Source: CADEFD01 sp050187355 (GTDB lineage Bacteria > Acidobacteriota > Vicinamibacteria > Vicinamibacterales > UBA2999). From it: a stretch of DNA of 64,000 bases. Below, in pieces: positions 57,831 through 64,000 of the stretch. Within the stretch, counting starts at the first letter, position 1. Each line of letters begins with the position of its first letter. The position numbers were made by a program, and so were the translations under genes. The notes beneath the pieces were generated by a model, which searched no databases, was not told the origin of the DNA, and worked only from the letters and a program-made list of their open reading frames with translations. The stretch spans positions 1 through 64,000 of the forward strand of contig JBFWXO010000012.1 of the NCBI GenBank assembly GCA_050187355.1, given 5' to 3'.

Positions 57831-58329
57831 GACGGGCGCCTCGGCCCCGGCGGGGCTTCTGCAGGGTGTGCATCCAGCGCTCGAGGTCGTCGAGCACGCC
57901 GGGCGAGGCCTCGGCCTCGGCGGCGGCCGCGGCGGCCTCGGCCGTGCTGGCCTGGTCGAGGCCGAGGTGCAGCCGCACCTCGCTCTCGGAAATCGATTCG
58001 GCCAGGGCGATGTCCTCGAGCGACCGTCCTTTCCTGGCGGCCGCGGCGATGCGCCGCGTCGTGGCGCGGCGCGCCGAGCCCATGGCCGGCGGCCGGGCGC
58101 CAAGGCGCTCGAGCTCGCTCGTGACGTTGACGAAGCCCTCCTCGGTCGTGTCCGTGAGCAGCTCCAGGGCGGCGGTCAGCTTCTCCACCCGGGCGAGCGC
58201 GTCGGCGGCCACGCGCGAGGAGCGCGCGAGCCGCCACAGCAGCACGATCTGGACGAGGCCGCCGAGCGCGGCGGCGCCGCCGGCGATCAGCAGGAGGGGG
58301 GACGTCGTGGACAGGACGGTCGGGGTCAT
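57811..58329 (-). CDS. Membrane-anchored coiled-coil/HTH protein, DUF2802-like
   Basis: A 172-residue protein with one N-terminal transmembrane helix (PLLLIAGGAAALGGLVQIVLLWRL), a coiled-coil (VEKLTAALELLTDTTEEGFVNV) and a helix-turn-helix-like segment (AAARKGRSLEDIALAESISESEVRLHLGL). DUF2802 proteins of this shape are common in flagellar operons, but their role is unknown. It overlaps fliN by four bases and the MshEN-like gene by 20, so it probably works with one of them. Confidence 0.7.
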   Translation of the reverse strand: MTPTVLSTTSPLLLIAGGAAALGGLVQIVLLWRLARSSRVAADALARVEKLTAALELLTDTTEEGFVNVTSELERLGARPPAMGSARRATTRRIAAAARKGRSLEDIALAESISESEVRLHLGLDQASTAEAAAAAAEAEASPGVLDDLERWMHTLQKPRRGRGARHAAVRV

Positions 58330-59099
58330 AGCTCGATGGCCTTCAGCCGGTCTGCCGGGCTGACGAGCGACGTGATGCGCACGCCGTAGTTGCCGCTGAC
58401 GACCACCACTTCGCCCTCGGCGATTACCTGGGAGCCCACGAGGAGCTGCACCGGCGCATCCGGCGAGCGGCCCATGTCCACCATCGACCCCGGTCCCAGC
58501 TGGGCCAGGGCCTTCAGGGACATCTCGGTGCGCGCGAAGCGCACGAGGAGCGGCAGGTCGATGTCGAGCAGGGCCGCCAGGTTGCCGGGCAGCGCGCCGG
58601 CCTCCTGCGGCGCCCGGGCCGCCGCGCTCCGCGGGGCCGCGTCCGCGGCGCCGGCCGCGGGCGACACCTCGCCGCTGGCCGAGACCTGGGCCAGGGGCGT
58701 GCCGGCATCGTCGATGAGCAGGCCGGGCGCGGCGGGCATCTCGCCGGCCGTGGGGGTGCCCACGGCCAGCTGGAGGCCCGCGAACTCCTCGACGAGCGTC
58801 GTGGCCGATGCCGCCTGGCCCCAGAGCTCGCGCAGCATGTCGATGACGACGGAGGGCTCGGCGGCCTCCTCCAGGCCCGTCATCTGCCGGGAGATCGTCT
58901 GGACGCCGGCCTCGTCCACCCAGAAGGTGACCGTGCCCGCGAGCACGCCCGACGCGGTGACCGGGGTCCCCCAGCCGCCGCCGGAGGGCGGCGGGACCTC
59001 GTTGGCCGACAGGACCGATCCGGTCACGGCCTCGATGGCCGACCGGAACTCGCGCAGAATCGCCTCGACGAGGCCGGCGGTGGTTCGTGAATCGCCCAT
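58326..59099 (-). CDS. fliN: Flagellar motor switch protein FliN (extended)
   Basis: A 257-residue C-ring protein. The C-terminal SpoA domain (about 180-255) has LLDIDLPLLVRFARTEMSLKAL and VVVVSGNYGVRITSLVSPADRL, typical of FliN. The first ~170 residues are an extra domain with CheC/FliY-like traits (FWVDEAGVQTISRQM; VVIDMLRELWGQA), so the protein is longer than enterobacterial FliN (about 137). It may act like FliY, coupling CheY-P removal to switching. It starts three bases after the fliM stop. Confidence 0.93.
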   Translation of the reverse strand: MGDSRTTAGLVEAILREFRSAIEAVTGSVLSANEVPPPSGGGWGTPVTASGVLAGTVTFWVDEAGVQTISRQMTGLEEAAEPSVVIDMLRELWGQAASATTLVEEFAGLQLAVGTPTAGEMPAAPGLLIDDAGTPLAQVSASGEVSPAAGAADAAPRSAAARAPQEAGALPGNLAALLDIDLPLLVRFARTEMSLKALAQLGPGSMVDMGRSPDAPVQLLVGSQVIAEGEVVVVSGNYGVRITSLVSPADRLKAIEL

Positions 59100-59102
59100 G
59101 GC

Positions 59103-60092
59103 CTAGCCTTCCGCCCCTTCCGCGACGCCGCCGCCATCGGTCCGGTGCTGGATCACGACGCTCGCGCGCCCGTCGTGCACGGTCGGGCGGCCCCGGAACT
59201 TGAGAGTGCGGCCGATGCGCAGGTCCAGCGGCCGGGCCACCGGGATTCCGAGCGACACGATGTCGCCCGCGCCGAGATCGACGAGCTCGCGCGTCGTGCA
59301 GCGCGATTCCAGGAGCGCCGTGACCGGCATCGGCACCCGGGACAGGTTCTCGTGCAGCCAGACGCGCTCCTTCGGCGTCGGCTCGCGGCGGTGACGGTCG
59401 AGCGCGCCGGCGAAGTGGCTGTCGGTCTTCTCGACGACGCTGGCCGGCAGGCAGAGGTTGATCATCCCCTGCGCATCGCCGATCCGCATGTCGAACACCA
59501 GCATCACCACCGTGTCGTTCGGGGACGCCACCTGCAGCATCTGCGGGCGCGTCTCGCGCCCGCGGATGGCGAAGGTCAGATCCACGACCGGCCGCCAGGT
59601 CTCGGAGAGCGAGTCGAGGAGCAGCTTGACCACCGAGTCCACCACGTTCTGCTCGATGTCGGTCAGCGCGCGTTCGAGGGTGGCGCTCTTGCCCTCGCCG
59701 CCCAGCATCCGCTCGACCATCGCGAAGGCCACGGCCGGGTTGATCTCGAGGCCGCCGAGGTCGTCGAAGGGCGCCAGCGAGATGGCGTAGAAGGCCGTCG
59801 GGTCCGAGAGCGACATGAGGAACTCGGAGTAGGCGAACTGCTCGACCGAGACCAGCGTCAGGTCCGTCATCGAGCGGAGGTAGGCGGCCATCGACTGCGA
59901 CACGTTGCGGGCGAAGCGCTCGTGCAGGAAGTGCAGCGCGTGGATCTGCTCCTTCGAGATGCGATCCGGCCGCCGGAAGTTGTAGCGGATGAACGACGCC
60001 GTCGGCGCCTCTTCCTTCCGCGTCACCGCGTCGGCGGCCCGGGGCGCCGACAGGAGGGCGTCGATCTCGTCCTGGGAGAGGATCTTGGCCAC
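59103..60092 (-). CDS. fliM: Flagellar motor switch protein FliM
   Basis: A 329-residue switch protein. The N-terminal LSQDEIDALL peptide binds CheY-P. The middle domain (IRYNFRRPDRISKEQIHALHFLHERFARN; EFLMSLSDPTAFYAISLAPFDDLGGLEINPAVAFAMVERMLGGEG) and C-terminal SpoA (VDLGAGDIVSLG; RTLKFRGRPTVHDGRASVVI) are complete. It follows fliA by four bases in the usual fliA-fliM-fliN context. Confidence 0.97.
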   Translation of the reverse strand: MAKILSQDEIDALLSAPRAADAVTRKEEAPTASFIRYNFRRPDRISKEQIHALHFLHERFARNVSQSMAAYLRSMTDLTLVSVEQFAYSEFLMSLSDPTAFYAISLAPFDDLGGLEINPAVAFAMVERMLGGEGKSATLERALTDIEQNVVDSVVKLLLDSLSETWRPVVDLTFAIRGRETRPQMLQVASPNDTVVMLVFDMRIGDAQGMINLCLPASVVEKTDSHFAGALDRHRREPTPKERVWLHENLSRVPMPVTALLESRCTTRELVDLGAGDIVSLGIPVARPLDLRIGRTLKFRGRPTVHDGRASVVIQHRTDGGGVAEGAEG

Positions 60093-60096
60093 GGGA

Positions 60097-60840
60097 CTAC
60101 GCCGCGTCCTTCCGGGTCAGGCGCACCGACAGCGACGCCCGCAGCCGCGCGATGGCCTGGCTGCGCAGCTGCGAGACGCGCGACTCGCCCACGCCGATCA
60201 CCTGGCCGATCTCGGCCAGCGTCAGCTCTTCCTCGTAGTAGAGCGCCAGGATGTGACGCTCGCGGTCCGGCAGGTCGGTGATGGCCGAGGCCAGCAGGCG
60301 CCGCATCTCCTCGCGCTCGAGGCGCGCGTGCGGGCCCTCGGACGGCTCGATCTCGACCTCGAGCATGGTGCGGCCGTCCTCGCTCACCGAGCTCTGGCGG
60401 ATGGAGGCGAGTTCGGCCGAGCGCAGCCGGTCGAGCATCCGCTCGTACTCGGTCTCCGACACGTCCATGGCCTCGGCGATCTCGCCGGCCTCCGGCTCGC
60501 GGCCCAGCTTGAAGCGCAGGCTCGCGATCGTCGCGTCCACGTCGCGCCGGAGCTTCCGCACGGCGCGCGGGGCCCAGTCGAGGCCGCGCAGCGCGTCCAG
60601 CATCGCGCCGTGGATGCGCCGGCGGGCGAACGCGCTGAACGGCACGCCGAGCGACGGCCGGAACCGGCCCGCCGCGTCGATGAGGCCGAGGACGCCCACG
60701 CTGACGAGCTCGGACACCTCGACCTGCGGCGGCAGGCGGTTGGCGAGCCTGCTCGCCATCGCCTTCACCAGGCCGACGTGCTCCATCACCAGCTGGTCCC
60801 GCACCGTGTTGTCCGACTCGATGTCCTTGGCCGTCCGCAT
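60097..60840 (-). CDS. fliA: RNA polymerase sigma factor FliA (sigma28)
   Basis: Sigma factor for late flagellar genes. It has regions 2 (RDQLVMEHVGLVKAMASRL; VSVGVLGLIDAAGRF), 3 (REPEAGEIAEAMDVSETEYERML) and 4 (LPDRERHILALYYEEELTLAEIGQVIGVGESRVSQL). I chose the ATG at 60840 (247 residues) because GGAG lies six bases upstream; an in-frame ATG at 60873 adds 11 residues but has no ribosome site. Its targets here should be the TCAA/TAAT-N15-GCCGATTG promoters. flgM, its anti-sigma factor, lies about 8 kb further along the same strand. Confidence 0.96.
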   Translation of the reverse strand: MRTAKDIESDNTVRDQLVMEHVGLVKAMASRLANRLPPQVEVSELVSVGVLGLIDAAGRFRPSLGVPFSAFARRRIHGAMLDALRGLDWAPRAVRKLRRDVDATIASLRFKLGREPEAGEIAEAMDVSETEYERMLDRLRSAELASIRQSSVSEDGRTMLEVEIEPSEGPHARLEREEMRRLLASAITDLPDRERHILALYYEEELTLAEIGQVIGVGESRVSQLRSQAIARLRASLSVRLTRKDAA

Positions 60841-60875
60841 CGTGCTCTCCCCGCTCTCGCTCAGCCCCGTCATCG

Positions 60876-61886
60876 CTACGAGACGCCCATGGGCGCCGCG
60901 GCGGTCGTGTCGTCGCCGAGCATGGCGGCCGCGAGCATCTCGGGCGTCGCGCGCTCGAGGTCCTCGGGCACCCGCTGCCCCGTCGTCACGAACGACACGG
61001 GAATCCCCACGCCCACCAGCCACGCGAAGAGGGCGGCCGGCGACTCGGCTTCGTCGAGCCGCGAGACGACGACCCGGTCCGGCCGCGCGTCGGCGAAGCG
61101 GGCCAGGATCCGGCGGGCCGACGCCACCGAGGTGTCGGCCGGAATCACGAGGTGCGTCCGCACGCCGTCGCGGCGGCTCAGCATCCTGCGGACGTCGCGC
61201 AGGTCGTCGTCCTTCGGCGAGCGCCCGGCCGTGTCGACCAGGAGCGTCTGGCGGGCGCCGCCGATCGCCTGATCCATCTCCTCGATCGTGCGGGCGGTCT
61301 TGAACGGCGCGCCGATGATGGCCGCGTAGGTCCGCAGCTGCTCCACGGCGCCGGCGCGGAAAGCGTCGGCCGAGACCACGCCCACCGCGCGCTTCTTCCG
61401 CACGCGCTCCTGGGCCGCGATCTTGGCGATGGTGGTCGTCTTGCCGACACCGGGGGGGCCGACGAAGACCTCCACGCGGGCGAACGGCTCCTGGCCGGCG
61501 GCCATGGGGGCCAGGTGCGCCGCCAGGTGGCCGCGCACGGCCTCGGCCGTGAGGCCGCGCTGCTGCCGGGCCGGCACGCTGCCGCCGACGGCCTCGGCCA
61601 GCGCCGGGTCGATGCCGGCGGCGGCCAGCCGAGCGGCGAGGCTGCTCGTGGGCGGCGGGGTGTCGGCGGGCCGACGCTCGGGTTCGGCCGGCCGTCGCTC
61701 CTGCTGGGGCGTCCAGCCCTCGGGCGGGCGGGCCGTGACCTGCACCTCGCGCATCCCGAGCCAGCCGCGCCAGCCGCGCGCGCTCACGAGCTCGCTCGAC
61801 AGGACCAGCGCGTGCGGCCCGAATTCCTCGCGGATCGCCTGAAAGGCTTCCCGCACCGTGGGTTGGCGGAATTGCTTGTCCTGCAT
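60876..61886 (-). CDS. flhF: Flagellar SRP-like GTPase FlhF
   Basis: A 336-residue GTPase that sets flagellar number and position. N-terminal MQDKQFRQPTVREAFQAIREEFGPHALVLSS is typical, so I chose the ATG at 61886 rather than 61904. The G domain has VFVGPPGVGKTTTIAKIAA (G1), VSADAFRAGAVEQLRTYA (G2), LLVDTAGRSPKDD (G3) and VVSRLDEAESP (G4). It begins one base after the flhA stop. The partner ATPase FlhG (MinD-like), usually next, is absent; fliA follows directly. Confidence 0.95.
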   Translation of the reverse strand: MQDKQFRQPTVREAFQAIREEFGPHALVLSSELVSARGWRGWLGMREVQVTARPPEGWTPQQERRPAEPERRPADTPPPTSSLAARLAAAGIDPALAEAVGGSVPARQQRGLTAEAVRGHLAAHLAPMAAGQEPFARVEVFVGPPGVGKTTTIAKIAAQERVRKKRAVGVVSADAFRAGAVEQLRTYAAIIGAPFKTARTIEEMDQAIGGARQTLLVDTAGRSPKDDDLRDVRRMLSRRDGVRTHLVIPADTSVASARRILARFADARPDRVVVSRLDEAESPAALFAWLVGVGIPVSFVTTGQRVPEDLERATPEMLAAAMLGDDTTAAAPMGVS

Positions 61887-61887
61887 G

Positions 61888-63921
61888 TCAGTCCAGCGTC
61901 GCAATCATGGAGACGTGCACCTGCGGCGGCACCTCGTTGTGCGACAGCACCCCGAGGTGCGGCAGCACCCGGGCGAACAGCCGCCACACATGCGGCCGTA
62001 GCGTCGGCGTGCACAGGAGCACAGGTTGTGCCACCGCCCCGGCGAACACCTCCCCGATGCGGCTGGCCAGGCGCTGGGCCTGCGACGGGTCGATGGCGAG
62101 CACCGCGCCGCCCTCGGTCTTGACGATCGAGGAGACCAGGCGCTCCTCCAGGTCGGGCGAGAGCGCGATGGCCGGCAGCTCGTCGCGGTCGGTCTGGTAG
62201 GGCCGGCAGATCGCCCGGCCGATGGCGCTGCGGACGGCCTCGGCCACCTGGTCGGCGTCCTTGGCGCCGGGCGCGGCGTCGGCGATGGCCTCGAGGATGG
62301 TCGTGAGGTCGCGGATCGACACGCGCTCGCGCAGGAGCTGCCGGAGGACCCGCTGCACGTCGCCAATCGACGCAATCTTGGGCACGAGCTCCTCGACCAG
62401 CTTCGGCGAGGTCTGCGCCACCTTGTCCACCAGCTCCTTGATGTGCTGGCGCGTGAGGAGCTCGGGCAGGAACACCCGGATCGTCTCGGACAGGTGCGTC
62501 GAGAGCGCGGTGGTCGGGTCGACCACGGTGTAGCCGAGCTGGGCGGCCCGGTCGCGCTGATCGGCGCCGACCCAGATCGCGGGCAGGCCGAAGGCCGGCT
62601 CCTTGGTGGGCACGCCGTCGAGGCCGCCGCCGGCCGTGCCGGGGTTGATGGCGAGGAGGCGGTCGGCGTAGAGCTCGCCGCGCGCGACCTCCACGCCCTT
62701 CACGAGGATCGTGTACTGGCGCGGGCCGAGCTGCAGGTTGTCGGCGACGTGCACGGCCGGCACCACCACGCCGGTCTCGGTGGCGATCTGGCGGCGCACC
62801 GAGCGGATGCGCGCCAGGAGCGTGCCGCCCTGGGTTTCGTCGACGAGCGGCACGAGCGCGTAGCCGACCTCCACGCTGAGCGGGTCCACGGTGAGGCCGC
62901 CGTCGAGGGCGTCGGGCGCCGGGGCGGGCGCGTCCGGCGCCGCCGCCGGCGCGGTCAGCGAGGCGCTGCGCGTGTAGTAGGCGGCGCCGCCGAGCACGGC
63001 CGCCACCGCCACGAACGCGAGCTTCGGCAGGCCCGGGATCGCGGCCAGCGCCAGCAGCGCCATGGCCGCCGCGGCCAGCGGACGCCACCGGGCGAGGAGC
63101 TGGTCGGCCACGTCCTCGCCCAGGTGCGACTCGGAGGCCGCGCGCGTGGTGATGAGGCCGCCCGACATCGAGACGAGCAGCGCCGGGATGGCGGTGACGA
63201 GGCCCTCGCCGATGGTCAGGATGGTGTAGGTCCGGGCGGCGGTGCCGAGGTCCACGCCGTGCTGCAGCACGCCGATGACGAGGCCGGCCGCGATGTTGAC
63301 GGCCGTGATGAGCACGGCCGCGAGGGCGTCGCGCTGGGTGAAGCGGATGGCGCCGTCCATCGAGCCGTAGAAGTCGGCCTCGCGCCGGACGCGCTCGCGG
63401 CGCGTCCGGGCCTCGGTCTCGTCGATCGCGCCGGCGTTCAGGTCGGCGTCGATGGCCATCTGCCGGCCGGGCAGGGCGTCCAGGGTGAAGCGCGCGGTGA
63501 CCTCCGAGATGCGGACCGCGCCGTGGTTGATGACGATGAACTGGATCGCGATGAGCACCAGGAAGACCACGATGCCCACGACGAAGTTGCCGCCGACCAC
63601 GAACTGGCCGAACGCCATGATGACGTGGCCCGCCGACTCGACGCCCTCGTGCCCGTGCATGAGGATGAGGCGCGTGGCGGCCACGTTGAGCGACAGCCGG
63701 AGCAGCGTCAGGAGGAGCAGCAGGGACGGGAACACCGAGAACTCGACCGGCTGCTTCACGTAGACGACCGTGAGCAGCAGCACCACCGCCAGGCCGATGT
63801 CGATCGACAGCAGCAGGTCGAGGACGAGCGGCGGCAGGGGCACCACCATGAGCATCACGACCGCCAGGAGGGCGATCGGGACCAGGAGCTGCGAGGGACC
63901 GCGAGAGGAGGCGAGCGACAT
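61888..63921 (-). CDS. flhA: Flagellar export gate protein FlhA
   Basis: A 677-residue export-gate subunit. It has eight N-terminal transmembrane helices, including the FHIPEP-family block LLRLSLNVAATRLIL, then GGNFVVGIVVFLVLIAIQF and the cytoplasmic loop AVRISEVTARFTLDALPGRQMAIDADLNAG. The C-terminal cytoplasmic domain (about 345-677) includes LTRQHIKELVDKVAQTSPKLVEELVP. The ATG at 63921 has AGG five bases upstream; a GTG at 63927 adds two residues. It exports rod, hook and filament proteins. Confidence 0.98.
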   Translation of the reverse strand: MSLASSRGPSQLLVPIALLAVVMLMVVPLPPLVLDLLLSIDIGLAVVLLLTVVYVKQPVEFSVFPSLLLLLTLLRLSLNVAATRLILMHGHEGVESAGHVIMAFGQFVVGGNFVVGIVVFLVLIAIQFIVINHGAVRISEVTARFTLDALPGRQMAIDADLNAGAIDETEARTRRERVRREADFYGSMDGAIRFTQRDALAAVLITAVNIAAGLVIGVLQHGVDLGTAARTYTILTIGEGLVTAIPALLVSMSGGLITTRAASESHLGEDVADQLLARWRPLAAAAMALLALAAIPGLPKLAFVAVAAVLGGAAYYTRSASLTAPAAAPDAPAPAPDALDGGLTVDPLSVEVGYALVPLVDETQGGTLLARIRSVRRQIATETGVVVPAVHVADNLQLGPRQYTILVKGVEVARGELYADRLLAINPGTAGGGLDGVPTKEPAFGLPAIWVGADQRDRAAQLGYTVVDPTTALSTHLSETIRVFLPELLTRQHIKELVDKVAQTSPKLVEELVPKIASIGDVQRVLRQLLRERVSIRDLTTILEAIADAAPGAKDADQVAEAVRSAIGRAICRPYQTDRDELPAIALSPDLEERLVSSIVKTEGGAVLAIDPSQAQRLASRIGEVFAGAVAQPVLLCTPTLRPHVWRLFARVLPHLGVLSHNEVPPQVHVSMIATLD

Positions 63922-63933
63922 GGACACCTGCCG

Positions 63934-64000
63934 TTACAACATCAGTTGACGCACGCGGACGAGGTAGGCGAGCACTTCGGCCACCGCGCCGAAGAGATCC
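63934..64000 (-). CDS. flhB: Flagellar export protein FlhB, C-terminal end only
   Basis: The last 22 codons of a gene that continues past the window end. They read DLFGAVAEVLAYLVRVRQLML before TAA. This is the typical FlhB C terminus (A-V-A-E-V-L-A-Y-V-x-R), and flhB upstream of flhA is the normal order. The stop lies 12 bases before the flhA start. Nothing can be said of the autocleavage site, which lies outside the window. Confidence 0.8.
   Translation of the reverse strand, partial: DLFGAVAEVLAYLVRVRQLML

Noticed and set aside
1..64000. Mobile elements, CRISPR arrays, tRNA or rRNA genes
   Set aside because: No transposase or integrase motifs, no regularly spaced direct repeats and no tRNA- or rRNA-like sequence were recognised on either strand.

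Overview
This is a very GC-rich window from a motile, Gram-negative bacterium. It carries P- and L-ring flagellar genes, outer-membrane and periplasmic proteins, a WavE-type LPS/glycan enzyme, a Ser/Thr kinase with kinesin-light-chain-type TPRs, a multi-Asp-box (sortilin/BNR) secreted protein and a DinB-like secreted protein. That mix is typical of Acidobacteriota, perhaps a Vicinamibacteria-type lineage; the assignment is inference, because no rRNA or other marker gene is present. I see no tRNA, rRNA, CRISPR array, insertion sequence or integrase.

Region 1 (1-12.3 kb) is a chromosomal mix without an obvious theme: an Asp-box propeller protein, an orphan Mla-like ABC ATPase, a TPR receptor kinase, a GT-C membrane glycosyltransferase, a secreted alpha/beta hydrolase, a DinB-like protein, an outer-membrane barrel and a low-complexity secreted protein. 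Region 2 (12.3-18.1 kb, minus strand) is motA-motB followed by a degenerate histidine kinase/receiver protein, a diguanylate cyclase and an HD-GYP phosphodiesterase. Two nearly identical sigma28-like promoters (TCAA-N15-GCCGATTG) precede motA and the kinase gene.

Region 3 (18.3-28.3 kb, plus strand) is a run of ten closely spaced, mostly overlapping genes for a surface or flagellar glycan: GDPD-like, cupin, HAD, two paralogous sugar nucleotidyltransferases, WavE-type, methyltransferase, a small Rossmann protein, a two-domain glycosyltransferase and a sulfotransferase-methyltransferase fusion. Region 4 (28.4-43.9 kb, minus strand) converges on it. It contains a nonulosonic-acid (sialic/pseudaminic/legionaminic-type) pathway: aminotransferase, PseG-like hydrolase, HAD, NeuB-type synthase, ATP-grasp and SpsF-type cytidylyltransferase. 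The same gene string also holds a second flagellar stator pair, a GT4 glycosyltransferase, a pyruvyltransferase-methyltransferase fusion, a GGDEF-EAL protein and a Maf (DUF115)-methyltransferase fusion. Maf proteins transfer nonulosonic acids to flagellin, so regions 3 and 4 most probably decorate the filament and/or cell surface.

Region 5 (44.0-47.3 kb, plus strand) is flagellin, fliD, fliS and a FliT/FlgN-like gene. The flagellin leader has a sigma28-like promoter and GGA-in-loop hairpins that look like CsrA targets. Region 6 (47.3-64 kb, minus strand) is a long flagellar operon read from flhB (partial) through flhA, flhF, fliA, fliM, fliN, a DUF2802-like gene, a MshEN-type c-di-GMP receptor candidate, flgF, flgG, flgA, flgH, flgI and a flgJ-M23 fusion, then flgM-flgN-flgK-flgL-fliW-csrA and a GNAT gene. 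flgM has its own sigma28-like promoter.

The parts fit a single programme. FliA/FlgM times late genes, CsrA/FliW couples flagellin synthesis to export, and c-di-GMP proteins (two GGDEF, HD-GYP, EAL, MshEN) surround two stators. A large glycan locus sits beside the flagellin gene. The least ordinary features are the repeated fusion of methyltransferase domains to glycan enzymes, the stator pair inside the nonulosonate operon, and the c-di-GMP-receptor-like protein inside the basal-body operon.
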